This document shows positions 55,435 to 64,000 of a stretch of DNA of 64,000 bases, piece after piece. The DNA is taken from the NCBI GenBank assembly GCA_033297075.1, contig MU858171.1, positions 49,493-113,492 on the forward strand, given 5' to 3'. The position numbers and the translations under genes were made by a program. The DNA comes from Rhypophila decipiens. Its lineage: Eukaryota; Ascomycota; Sordariomycetes; Sordariales; Naviculisporaceae. Within the stretch, counting starts at the first letter, position 1. The number at the start of each line of letters is the position of its first letter. Under the pieces are notes generated by a model that saw only the letters and a program-made list of their open reading frames with translations, searched no databases and had not been told where the DNA came from.

Positions 55435-56289
55435 ATGGACCTTCCGCTTGCCAACCCCAGCGCTAGTGCTCCCTCCAGCAACCCGGCCGAGTCTGCAAAC
55501 AGGACGATGCAGCAATTTCTCAAGGACCGAAATAAGGCGCTCGGAAATGATTCCCGAAATGATCCCAACTTCCTAGTTAGCGAATACGAAAAAGCCGACG
55601 GCGAGACGCGCCGCCATCTCTTTCGAGAACTAAGCGCCAAGTTCCTGCCCTTGATCGATATACCCGCTGCAGACCGACGACTCGCTCATCTCGATCGACT
55701 CCAGGATCCAATTCATGGGGACGGCTACAACTCGTCCGACGAAGAGGATGATGCTGTTAGCTTGGTCGACGCGTACCAAGTCCGGGACGGCTTCCGCGAA
55801 CGGTGGACCAGAAACGAAGGCCCATCTCTCGATTCACTGACACTCCAAAGCCCCACCGACGATGACGGAGTCTCCTGGGGGACCTTCGACCTCTTAACCG
55901 TGCCGGGAATACCTGGCTTTGTCGCGAAACCAAACTTCCAGACCCCGGACGGGGTTTGGATCGAGGGAACAAGGAGTGTCAGAGTGTGGCATTTGATTTC
56001 ATCGCAGCTCATGCTCTACCGACTGATTGCTGTGCTCGGCATGCCTCGGGGGGGAGGAGCAGAGAACCTCGATGACCGCTACAAGAGCATATGGTCATAT
56101 ACCCTGTATTGGAGAGGGGGCCATGGTGAGAAGAGCGAGCTGCGGATTTACGACTACAAGGGATCTATGAGCTTCCATTTCCTTGGGCAGCAGGAGGCGA
56201 GTGAGTCGGCGCTAGATTTGCTTGAATGGTTGGTGGGCGACGAGGTGCCGCACACGTATGACGGTGTAGTCGCAGGGAACCAGGCTTAG
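55435..56289 (+). CDS. Conserved fungal hypothetical protein
   Basis: A single exon of 284 residues with no signal peptide or membrane segment. The start at 55435 (MDLPLANPSAS) is preferred over the in-frame 55294 ATG, which would add a 47-residue non-conserved-looking extension. A disordered Ser-rich start leads to a helical charged part (FLVSEYEKADGETRRHLFRELSAKFL), an acidic SSDEEDD patch and an alpha/beta C-terminal half (VRVWHLISSQLMLYRLIAVLGMP, SELRIYDYKGSMSFHFLG, ALDLLEWLVGDEVPHTYDG). The overall style resembles a widespread uncharacterised ascomycete protein. Function unknown. Confidence 0.7.
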   Translation: MDLPLANPSASAPSSNPAESANRTMQQFLKDRNKALGNDSRNDPNFLVSEYEKADGETRRHLFRELSAKFLPLIDIPAADRRLAHLDRLQDPIHGDGYNSSDEEDDAVSLVDAYQVRDGFRERWTRNEGPSLDSLTLQSPTDDDGVSWGTFDLLTVPGIPGFVAKPNFQTPDGVWIEGTRSVRVWHLISSQLMLYRLIAVLGMPRGGGAENLDDRYKSIWSYTLYWRGGHGEKSELRIYDYKGSMSFHFLGQQEASESALDLLEWLVGDEVPHTYDGVVAGNQA

Positions 56290-56322
56290 ACTCTTATTAT
56301 CTAGTGAACTACGGAGGGATGC

Positions 56323-57846
56323 CTATGCAAATCCAGGCCCGACGGCCCAACTGACATCAGCATGGAAAGATGCCGCATTATCGAATACATGCATGCCGCC
56401 ATTCCTTGCCACATATCCAACGTTGTCGTAATGTCTGATCCAACAGGTCGGATAGTTCCAAGCCCGAATTGAACTCGTTCCTTGGCCGGTGAGACCAGCC
56501 TGGGGACAAAAAGTTGAATCCTCCTTGAATGTCTTGGACCCATCATTAGCAGTCAACTGCAGCACGAAGTCGTAATGCCGGAGATAGCTCCCCGGTGCAT
56601 CACGAGACTCGAAGGAGAAACAAGCCGAGTTTGCGAAACCAGTCCGCAGAGTCCAGCTCGCAGCCTTCTTCAGACTCGTCGAGCTGGAGTCGGACACGAC
56701 CTGAGTATTGACTGTCGACCCTGAGTGGGCGAGATAGCGAGTGTCGTACCCCGATGTTGTCACGCGGAATGACCTGACATTGCCGACCGAGAAGCCTGGG
56801 CCACTGGTCATTTGTGCGACAGCATATCCCGCCGCGACAACGTCAGCCTGGACGGCGTTCTCGCTTGCATCTGACGGATACCCAGACGTCATGACGCCTT
56901 CGTAGAAGGTTCCCTGCGCGCTGACGCTGTTGTCGCCGCCAATGCCCAGAATAATAGAGCCTTCCTTTTTCATGGGGTTGTATCCTGATGCACTGGGTCT
57001 TGGGCCGTTATAGTAAGTGTTGAGGCCCCCAGACACACCGTCTCCTCCCCTCAAAGCCCACCGACCGGGCTGCCCTTTCACAATGGCGGTGAAGAACCTA
57101 TGCGAGATGGACGGATCTCCCCCGTTGTACTTTGCCCCTTGGCCAGAGAACAGACCGTTCTCCAAGTCAGCCATGAGCCACGGGCCTGAACCTGCACCAG
57201 AACCCCAGTAGTTGCTGTTGCCAAAGTAAATGGCTTCCATGTGGCCATTTCCCGTGTCGGTGTTGCTTGTCTCGGCGTTTCCATAGTCGAAGCAACAGCC
57301 AGAGTTGAAGTGGGTGCCGTCAAGGACGGCGTACATTCCCTCAGCAGCATCTCCACGGGCAATTCCACTGCCGACATTGTTTCTGTACCCGGTGCCCGGT
57401 GAGATAAACACGCCGTACGCCTTTTTGCCGTTGAGTGTCACGGGTGCTCCGATGGCTGAGGCGACATTGTCGTAGCCGTTGGCGTCTGGCCCACGAAAGC
57501 CGCCCGGCGGAGCTTGGCTCAAATGGTTGCCATGACCGGACTGGTCGTAAATGATGGTGATCAGGCATGTGGTGCCTGCACAGAACCTATCTTGACTGTC
57601 TGCGTTGGCGACACCGCCGACACTCAGGGGCGATACCACGGTGGTTGTGTTATCCGACCCGCGCCTTACTTGATATAACGGACCAGAATAAGACGAATAG
57701 AGTGCTCGCGTGGTGCTGTGTGCTGCAACGCAAGGCGTGTTGCCTTCAGCGTATATGTCGCATGGTGCAGCATATGTCAAGCTGGGGAGAACAGATGCCA
57801 GGGACAAGACTGATTGCCATCCTCGTCGAATCGCCATGTTGACCAT
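56323..57846 (-). CDS. Alpha-L-arabinofuranosidase, GH54 with CBM42 (AbfB)
   Basis: Secreted enzyme removing terminal arabinofuranosyl groups from arabinoxylan and arabinan. A single exon of 507 residues from the ATG at 57846; the in-frame ATG at 57837 is equally good and leaves a tighter signal peptide ending before APCDIY. The GH54 catalytic beta-sandwich spans to about residue 335: the nucleophile is expected in GHMEAIYFGN and the acid/base Asp in GIGGDNS. The vicinal cysteines SGCCFDYGN are a GH54 hallmark. The C-terminal CBM42 beta-trefoil follows (VRSFRVTTSGYDTRYLAH, SFESRDAPGSYLRHYDF, TFCPQAGL, RHYDNVGYVA). A TATAAAAC element lies at 57903-57910. Confidence 0.95.
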   Translation of the reverse strand: MVNMAIRRGWQSVLSLASVLPSLTYAAPCDIYAEGNTPCVAAHSTTRALYSSYSGPLYQVRRGSDNTTTVVSPLSVGGVANADSQDRFCAGTTCLITIIYDQSGHGNHLSQAPPGGFRGPDANGYDNVASAIGAPVTLNGKKAYGVFISPGTGYRNNVGSGIARGDAAEGMYAVLDGTHFNSGCCFDYGNAETSNTDTGNGHMEAIYFGNSNYWGSGAGSGPWLMADLENGLFSGQGAKYNGGDPSISHRFFTAIVKGQPGRWALRGGDGVSGGLNTYYNGPRPSASGYNPMKKEGSIILGIGGDNSVSAQGTFYEGVMTSGYPSDASENAVQADVVAAGYAVAQMTSGPGFSVGNVRSFRVTTSGYDTRYLAHSGSTVNTQVVSDSSSTSLKKAASWTLRTGFANSACFSFESRDAPGSYLRHYDFVLQLTANDGSKTFKEDSTFCPQAGLTGQGTSSIRAWNYPTCWIRHYDNVGYVARNGGMHVFDNAASFHADVSWAVGPGFA

Positions 57847-58427
57847 CAATCAAGATAGGCTGTGATTGATATAATTTGCTGCCGGGAACCGGGATATCGA
57901 CCGTTTTATACTCCCCGGACCTCAACTATGAGGACATGCGTCACCTATAGACAATCAAGGATATATTTCAATCCGACAGCCCGGTTTTGCTCATGGTCTT
58001 ATCCGTGCCAAGAAGCGCACCAACCGGACGAAGGAATCGTACATTGGCTCGTGCAAATGCCACCTTTGTGACGCATTTCGGGCAGATTACGGAAAAATGC
58101 ATTCCGCATACAACCCTACACGGACTCTGTAATCCAGACGCAAAAGAACCCGTTTCGCCCCATGAAGAGGACGATCAATTGTCATGGGCTGCTTTAGCAC
58201 GCCAAGTCAAGTGGGAGGATTGAAGGAATTGCACGACTGGTAGCCTTGTGGAACTCGGTATCACCTCTCCACCACGCATTCGCCAAAGTTCGAACACTAT
58301 AGATTGCATTGGTCCTAGATTTCTAGGTTCCAAGTCTTCCATGTATTCTCTGTGTCCAGCTCTGTGTCCAGCTCTGTGAACCGCCATCCTCCTAGACGCT
58401 TTTCCCCAGCCCCTTCGAGTCAAGTTC
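57847..58427. other. Intergenic, no gene supported
   Basis: Promoter of the GH54 gene and 3' side of the permease gene. A 13-14-bp tandem (CTGTGTCCAG-type) occurs near 58350-58378. Confidence 0.55.
57903..57910 (-). promoter_or_regulatory. TATA box of the GH54 gene
   Basis: TATAAAAC on the minus strand, about 60 bases upstream of the GH54 start codon. Confidence 0.5.
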
Positions 58428-60171
58428 TCAGATGTCTTTCCTCACGTATTCCACCGGACCGACGTACTGGAACCGCCCTTTAACAAGATAATATGCCAGG
58501 GAGAACAAGATAACAAGACCGTATCCAAGAACACCCCAGTTCATTTCGTCATTGCTCGGGTTGGGCACAGGTGGAAAGAAAGCAAAGATGTAGATCAACA
58601 GCAGAAATGCGAGGGAAGATAGGTTAACAAGCAGCCCGAGACGCCCGAAACTGAATCGCGACGGCAACAGTGGTATGCCCCGGACTCGTCGCAGGGCAAT
58701 GCAGCCAATCGAGATCATGTATGTCGAAAGCATGGACCCGACACCGAAAGCCAGGATCTGGTTGAATGCAACAGTCGATCCAATCTGGATCAGTGACATG
58801 AGGACGACCACGACAACGGTCAGATAGACGGCATTGGCCGGAATGTCATAGTTGGGAGATACCTGTGTCACCAATATCAGCCATGCAGCTCGAGAAGAAG
58901 GCGACTCAGCAGTATCGGAACATGTAACTCACCGTGGCAAAGAAAGCGGAGAAAGGAGTGCCATTGTCGCGGGCAAAGGCAAAGAGCTGACGAGAGCTGG
59001 CCGCAATGACAGCGACGGTTGCAAAGATGCCAATCACGATCATGATGCATGCCATTGCTGAACTTGCCGCCACCGACCCCGTGGTGTCGTAGAACACTTG
59101 GATGAAGGGAACTAGCAGATCTTGTTATTCAACCGCAACGAGGACAGAAGAGAAGAAGGAGAGAAGACATAATCACCTCCGGTCGGAGTCGTGAGCACGC
59201 CCATGACATCCGTGACACAGAAACAAAACGTGATTCCCATGACCCATCCCAACAGCCCATTGCCAAGCCAGGTCCACATCATAGCACGAGGCACGACGTA
59301 TGCGGCATCGCGAACCTCCTCTGACATATGGACTCCAGCTTCAATTCCAACGAACGAGCCGCTGGGGCCTAGGAGTCCGACCAGCACCGCCAGACCGTCA
59401 TTGCCCCAGCCCATCTGGTCATCGAATTTGGTGAATACGTCGCTGGCGGTGGCTCGATTCGCCCTGTTCAAGGCCCAAAGAGGAATGAGGATGGCAAAGA
59501 AGCCAACGAGATGCAAAACAACGATTACCGCCTGCACAATGGCGAGCTTCTTGGAGTACAAGGTGTTGAACAGGATGCCAAAGGCCAGGAGCGCCCACAT
59601 AAGCAGGGTACTGTGCCAGTTCTTGGGTTCGTAATCCGCATGATTCAAAGCCGCGACTCCTTGAATCTGATGGCTTGTCAGATATGTGGTAAAGACAACC
59701 GCTGTCTGCCATCCCATGATACCGAGCCAGCCGACCAAGTAGCTGATGAACTTTTGTGCGCGGCGAGGCGCGAATTCCGAGACCCAGTGGTACTGCCCGC
59801 CGCTCGTAGGAGCCCTGCTTAACGTCAGAGTGCAATTCTTTTGTTCCAAGCTCATGCACTTACATGGACGCCATCTCAGCCATGGATGCGACAACAAGTC
59901 CAAAGCCCAGAAACACAGCAAAGTAACCCCATATGAGCCCAGCAGTTCCGCCGTTTGACAAGCCAAAGACTGCCGTCGCCAGCTGGGCTTCCCACGTGGA
60001 CAAGATGACCATGACAAACCCGAGGGTGGAAAAATGGCGAAAGCTGCGAAGTGTCTGTTGCTTCTTGCCCATGCGCTGCATGTCGCGCATATCGGAAAGC
60101 GTCCCTTCTGCCAGAGACCCATTCCTTTCGGCACCTACCTCAACGTGGACGTCCATCTTTTTTCCCGCCAT
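58428..60171 (-). CDS. APC-family amino acid / GABA / choline permease
   Basis: Plasma-membrane transporter of the amino acid-polyamine-choline superfamily (Uga4/Hnm1-like fungal branch). Four exons (60171-59864, 59814-59177, 59111-58933, 58862-58428) give 519 residues. A charged N-terminus is followed by about 12 membrane segments. Signatures: FSTLGFVMVILSTWEA in TM1, GFGLVVASMAEMASM joining APTSGGQYHWVSEFAP across intron 1 (the family's most conserved stretch), GIEAGVHMSEEVRDA after TM6, and ASSRQLFAFARDNGTPFS in the TM8 loop. The exact substrate (GABA, choline or an amino acid) cannot be told apart by reading. Confidence 0.9.
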
Positions 60172-60828
60172 AACTAAGATATAAAGTAAAGATGATGACT
60201 TCACACGGAACTTGTTCTCGGATGCAGGATAACGAAGTGCCACGAGAACGAGGGAAGGGAAATGCCTTGTATTTGTATACACTCGCACCTACTGATAGGT
60301 GTTGCGTTCTCGGTTCGTATCATCATGATGGGTTTCACTGCAAGCGGTTTCGGTTTACTGGCCAAGATTAGGAACACTCTATCGCCGGTGCCGTTGTTTT
60401 TACCCCTTTGTCGGAGCTATGGGAGACAGTTTTGGAAGTCGACGAACAGCTGATATAAGCCGGTGCTACATAGAACTGCATTGCAACGTCCCGTACAGAA
60501 GACGATAAAGTTCTATGCGTGTGAATCCGATATGTTCTAAGGCTTCAAGTTAGGGCGCGATGCGCGATTGTTGCCTCGGAAAGGGGGCTATGCAGTTGCC
60601 AAGATGGATTTATTGATGCCAAGTAGTATGAAGGAGCGGATGCCTTTCCGTTGCCTGTTAGCGAGGCGACGTTGGGCCGCCACATATACCTGCGAGACTG
60701 TGAGGGAAAGAGATTATTTAGACGACGCGCCCCTTTCCAATCCCCCGAACAGATTTTCTCAAGTTCAAGTTCCCACACGTTGGAAAATACACAACCGACG
60801 ACAGTTTCACCCCGCACTCCGAGTCACC
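60172..60828. other. Intergenic, divergent promoters
   Basis: Between the permease (minus) and the NACHT-ankyrin gene (plus). The plus frame is open from 60568, but its N-terminal extension does not look conserved. Confidence 0.5.
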
Positions 60829-63800
60829 ATGCCAGAGCTTACCGACCAAGACCGCTTGATTGCATGGATCAACGGCACCGAGACAGTCACAGCCTACAAA
60901 ACAGGTCTCGGCGCTCATCACCCGGGAACATGCACTTGGGTCTTTGACAGGCCGGAATTCGTCGCTTGGAACACGTCTTCAACGGATCAATCATCAAGCC
61001 TCTCCACACAACCTGAACGCCGAAACCCCCATCTCCTCTGGATCCACGCACCGCCTGGATTTGGCAAAACTGTCCTGGCAGCGCAAATAATCAATCATCT
61101 GGCCAAGGCCAGCCGCGACCAAGAGGGAAATGAAAAAGACCTCCAGGCATATTTCTTCTGTTCTTCCGACGATTTTACCACCCAGTCACCGGTAGCCATC
61201 CTCCGGGCATGGATCGTGCAGCTCATGGAGTGTCAAAAGGGAAGAGCGGCTTCCGAGGCTGTTGGCATAGTTCACAGAAGGTTGCGTCACGGTGGGATCA
61301 ATGCGTCGGCTGGTGAAGATGCAGACCTAATCGCTGGAGATGTAATTGAAATGTTTGGGGCAGTCATGAGTCACGTCTCCAGTATTGGAATGGTTTGCAC
61401 CTTGGTGATTGACGGCTATGATGAGTGCGAGGATCGTGGGGAGCTGGGCGCATCAAGGGACAGTATCCTGGGCGAGTTGATTCGAACCTTGCGCGAGGCC
61501 AGTATTGGCTCTGGACTGGTGAGGATCTTGGTCTTAAGTCGGGATACAGAGAAGATCAGGGCGCAACTTAATCCGGACATTAAGGAGTCTGGGATTGAGA
61601 AATGGGACATCAAGGTCACGACCGAAGATGTCAAGGCCGACATCTGGGCTTATGGAACTCACCTGGCAGAAGTGTACTCAAAGCCGCTCGGCGACGCCTT
61701 GACCGATGCAGATCGTGAGCAACTCGTGAACAAGATGACAGAGAAGAGTGATGGAAGATTCCTCTGGCTCAAACTCCTGGAATCTCAGTTAGCGGCAAAG
61801 TCCGCTTCAACCGCAAGCGAGCTGCCCGACATGGTCGAATCCGCCCTGTCATCCATCGACGACATGTACAACCAGGAGCTCAACCGAATCGCTCATCTCC
61901 CCATCGCACCGAACTGCGGGAGTCCCGAAGAGCGCAACATAGCCATCACCCTCCTCCGATGGACCCTTTTTGCCGTCCGCCCGCTTACAATCCTCCAGCA
62001 TGCCCAAGCTCCCGTCTGGAGCGGCGGCATTACTGGTCTGTTCGACACGAACCCCGGTTTCATCTCCATATGGGGTCCCTGGAAAAGGGGAGAACTCAGC
62101 CCCGAAGACGTCAGACTTGCGATTCACAAACTCACCGGACCGCTAATAACCATCACCCCACCGGCTGACCACCCCAACGCACCGTTTGAATCGCACATCA
62201 TTCGTCTAGCTCACCCCTCCCTCAGGTTATACATGTACAGCCAGCTCGATGACGATGCACCTTCTTGCACCTGGGCAAAGTCCTTGACCCTCGGTCCGAC
62301 AAATGAAGAACACATATCTCTCTACAGTCTCTGCCTGAAATACCTAGACTTGACAACCTTCGACGATCCATCACCCATGGCAGCCATTCTTCGTGGGAAG
62401 AGGGTTGTTACGGGTGCAGACAAGGGTTTCACCTCGTACGCGGCTTGGGCATGGTATCCCCATTTTCTCTCGGGCGGATCCCCCCCGAAGGGAATCGAGC
62501 CGTCGTTTCCTAGTTTCAATGATAAAAACAGCCAAGAATCCAGGAAATGGCCAGACGGACGCCAATCGCCACTGTACTTAGCTGCTTATTTCGGAAATCT
62601 CGATGTAATCCGATGGTGCGAGAACATGGGTATCAAAGCAGCCGGTCCGTCCGTCCAGGCTGGCGGGCGATATGGATTTCCCTTGCAAGCAGCCGCAGTC
62701 GGTCGACACGTCCACGACGCGAAGCACATGCTCGCCAAATACCCGAATCCTTATCCGCATCCGTTGCCCAATGAACCAGACGAACCCATCGACCTCAACT
62801 CAGCACCGCAGCACGACAAATCCGAACCATCAATGGGTCCAGGCGAGCACGGATCCGCCCTCTCGGCTGCGATCGGCGGACCACTTCCGCCGTCAATCGA
62901 GATGGTCTCGCTGCTTTTGCTCCCTGCATCTCCTTTCCCCGTGCCTTTTGTAGAAATCCACAAGACAGACAGCAACGGTCTAACACCACTTCATCACGCG
63001 GTCAAAGTCAACTCCTCCGAGGTCGCCAGTCTTTTGATTGAAACCGGAGGTGCTGATCTCAACATTCTCACTCCACAATTCCTATCTCCGACATTTATCG
63101 CCGCCGGCCTGGGAAACACCGCCGTCATGCGAGTCCTCTTATCCCACGGCGCAGATATTACATCTCACGTTGGCAAGCCTAGCATCCCCCCTTCTCCGGG
63201 TCAATTCCCCACGCCTTTGCAGCACACCAGCATGTGTTCGCCAAACTCGGACATCATCTCAGTAATGCTAGATTCGTTGAATAACGGGGCAGGCCATACA
63301 CGCGGGGAAAGGCTCGAATTTCCAGATGGGATGGGGGCTTTACAGGCTTGCTTGACGAATTCTCCTGCTAAATTAAAAAACCTTGGTGTGTTGTTGGAAA
63401 AGGGTGTTAATCCAGACCAGGCGGACAAGACTAGATGGACACCGCTTCAGGTAGCCACTGCACGGGGTGATGTCGAAGCTATGAGGTTACTTGTTACGGT
63501 TGGAAAAGCCAAGACTAATAGGAATCCTGGGATCGGAAAACAAGGTGGGTGGGCGTCTAGTGCATTACAAATGGGTATTGTCCATGGCCAGGTTGATGCT
63601 GTTCGGGTTTTGGTCAAGGAATTGGGGGCCGATGTGGATGAGTGTACGGGGATTGGGATCACCCCGCTGATGACGGCCTTAGAGGAGGGTAAGCAAGAAA
63701 TGGTGGGGATATTGCTTGAGGAACTAGGGGCCGGGCTGGGAGGAGTGTTGGCGAATAACCATTGGGGTTTGTTTGATATTGCTAGGAAGTCTAAAACTAA

Positions 63801-63939
63801 TAAAACTGGGGAAGGGATAGTAGGGAGGTTGGTAAGAGCGGGATGTTTTGCGGGACAAAGGTCCGGGGAGCTAGGGGATGAGCAAGAAATAAGGGGGGGG
63901 GCTCGTGTCACAGAGCAATGTTGGGTCTGGGGGTGGTAA
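60829..63939 (+). CDS. NACHT-ankyrin (NLR-like) protein
   Basis: A single exon of 1036 residues, intracellular STAND-type ATPase of the fungal NOD-like receptor class. The start at 60829 opens the family-typical short N-terminus ending in CTWVFDRPEFVAW. Walker A is HAPPGFGKTVL (about 73-83) and Walker B VIDGYDEC (about 193-200), followed by a sensor-like ILVLSRD. A helical winged-helix-like region runs to about 560. About seven ankyrin-type units then follow (SPLYLAAYFGNLDVIRW, TPLHHAVKVNSSEVASLL, TFIAAGLGNTAVMRVLLSHG, TPLQVATARGDVEAMRLL, ALQMGIVHGQVDAVRVL, TPLMTALEEGKQEMVGIL). There is no HET, patatin, PNP or Goodbye effector domain at the N-terminus. Fungal NLRs act in heterokaryon incompatibility or xenorecognition; the role here is inferred from family. 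Confidence 0.88.
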   Translation: MPELTDQDRLIAWINGTETVTAYKTGLGAHHPGTCTWVFDRPEFVAWNTSSTDQSSSLSTQPERRNPHLLWIHAPPGFGKTVLAAQIINHLAKASRDQEGNEKDLQAYFFCSSDDFTTQSPVAILRAWIVQLMECQKGRAASEAVGIVHRRLRHGGINASAGEDADLIAGDVIEMFGAVMSHVSSIGMVCTLVIDGYDECEDRGELGASRDSILGELIRTLREASIGSGLVRILVLSRDTEKIRAQLNPDIKESGIEKWDIKVTTEDVKADIWAYGTHLAEVYSKPLGDALTDADREQLVNKMTEKSDGRFLWLKLLESQLAAKSASTASELPDMVESALSSIDDMYNQELNRIAHLPIAPNCGSPEERNIAITLLRWTLFAVRPLTILQHAQAPVWSGGITGLFDTNPGFISIWGPWKRGELSPEDVRLAIHKLTGPLITITPPADHPNAPFESHIIRLAHPSLRLYMYSQLDDDAPSCTWAKSLTLGPTNEEHISLYSLCLKYLDLTTFDDPSPMAAILRGKRVVTGADKGFTSYAAWAWYPHFLSGGSPPKGIEPSFPSFNDKNSQESRKWPDGRQSPLYLAAYFGNLDVIRWCENMGIKAAGPSVQAGGRYGFPLQAAAVGRHVHDAKHMLAKYPNPYPHPLPNEPDEPIDLNSAPQHDKSEPSMGPGEHGSALSAAIGGPLPPSIEMVSLLLLPASPFPVPFVEIHKTDSNGLTPLHHAVKVNSSEVASLLIETGGADLNILTPQFLSPTFIAAGLGNTAVMRVLLSHGADITSHVGKPSIPPSPGQFPTPLQHTSMCSPNSDIISVMLDSLNNGAGHTRGERLEFPDGMGALQACLTNSPAKLKNLGVLLEKGVNPDQADKTRWTPLQVATARGDVEAMRLLVTVGKAKTNRNPGIGKQGGWASSALQMGIVHGQVDAVRVLVKELGADVDECTGIGITPLMTALEEGKQEMVGILLEELGAGLGGVLANNHWGLFDIARKSKTNKTGEGIVGRLVRAGCFAGQRSGELGDEQEIRGGARVTEQCWVWGW

Positions 63940-64000
63940 CTGCGTTGTGCTATGAAGAGGAAAGGAATCCTTGTGGAAGCTAGAGCTTCCGAGCTATCTA

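Noticed and set aside
58350..58378. 13-14-bp tandem repeat (two copies)
   Set aside because: Too short to mean more than local duplication.
1..64000. CRISPR array, bacterial operon, phage or LTR retrotransposon
   Set aside because: No spaced direct repeats of CRISPR type, no Shine-Dalgarno-led gene strings, and no long terminal direct repeats were seen; gene structure is eukaryotic throughout.

Overview
The window is nuclear DNA from a filamentous ascomycete, most likely a Sordariomycete. Genes are split by short introns of about 55-115 bases with GTRNGT donors and CTRAC-type branch points. The content is typically fungal: a Zn2Cys6 regulator, a WSC protein, an AA13 starch oxidase, a GH54 arabinofuranosidase, a CVNH lectin-like protein, a NACHT-ankyrin protein and a pogo-type transposon. 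No species can be named from sequence alone. All names come from reading motifs and translated reading frames; no database search was run.

Layout. 0-10 kb: a kinase-fold (FTA2-like) ORF, a four-exon CE5 esterase, a secreted two-domain protein, and a very large serine-rich secreted protein with WSC domains. 10-16 kb: a Baeyer-Villiger-type monooxygenase and a P450 ending tail to tail. The P450 carries an in-frame TAA. A starch-active AA13-CBM20 oxidase follows. 17-20 kb: three small secreted-protein genes and an intron-containing tRNA. 20-26 kb: a Dal5-like transporter divergent from a Zn2Cys6 transcription factor. 27-33 kb: a Cys-rich mini-protein, a DUF1445 hydro-lyase-like enzyme, a GH5 mannanase and a zinc alcohol dehydrogenase. 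33-38 kb: a gene-poor, AT-richer stretch with an 1861-bp pogo/Tc1-mariner element. The element has perfect 47-bp terminal inverted repeats, but its transposase has a TGA stop and no ATG. 38-47 kb: two MFS transporters and an FMO-like flavoenzyme. 47-52 kb: tRNA-Val(CAC) and a 1366-residue proline-rich protein ending in five degenerate Cys modules. 52-64 kb: a palindrome cluster, a secreted CVNH protein, a secreted beta-propeller, a conserved hypothetical, GH54-CBM42, an APC permease and a NACHT-ankyrin protein.

How it fits together. The strongest theme is secretion and plant-polymer use: CE5, AA13-CBM20, GH5 and GH54-CBM42 attack xylan or cutin, starch, mannan and arabinan. At least five sugar, nitrogen or drug-type transporters and one regulator lie among them. 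A second theme is small secreted proteins of unknown role (effector candidates). A third is self/non-self machinery (NACHT-ankyrin). No gene arrangement amounts to a full secondary-metabolite cluster: no PKS, NRPS or terpene synthase is visible. The observations most worth a second look are the nonsense codon in the P450, the transposon with duplicated 15-bp motifs inside each terminal repeat, the CVNH gene, the five-module Cys-repeat protein and the palindrome cluster beside the CVNH gene.
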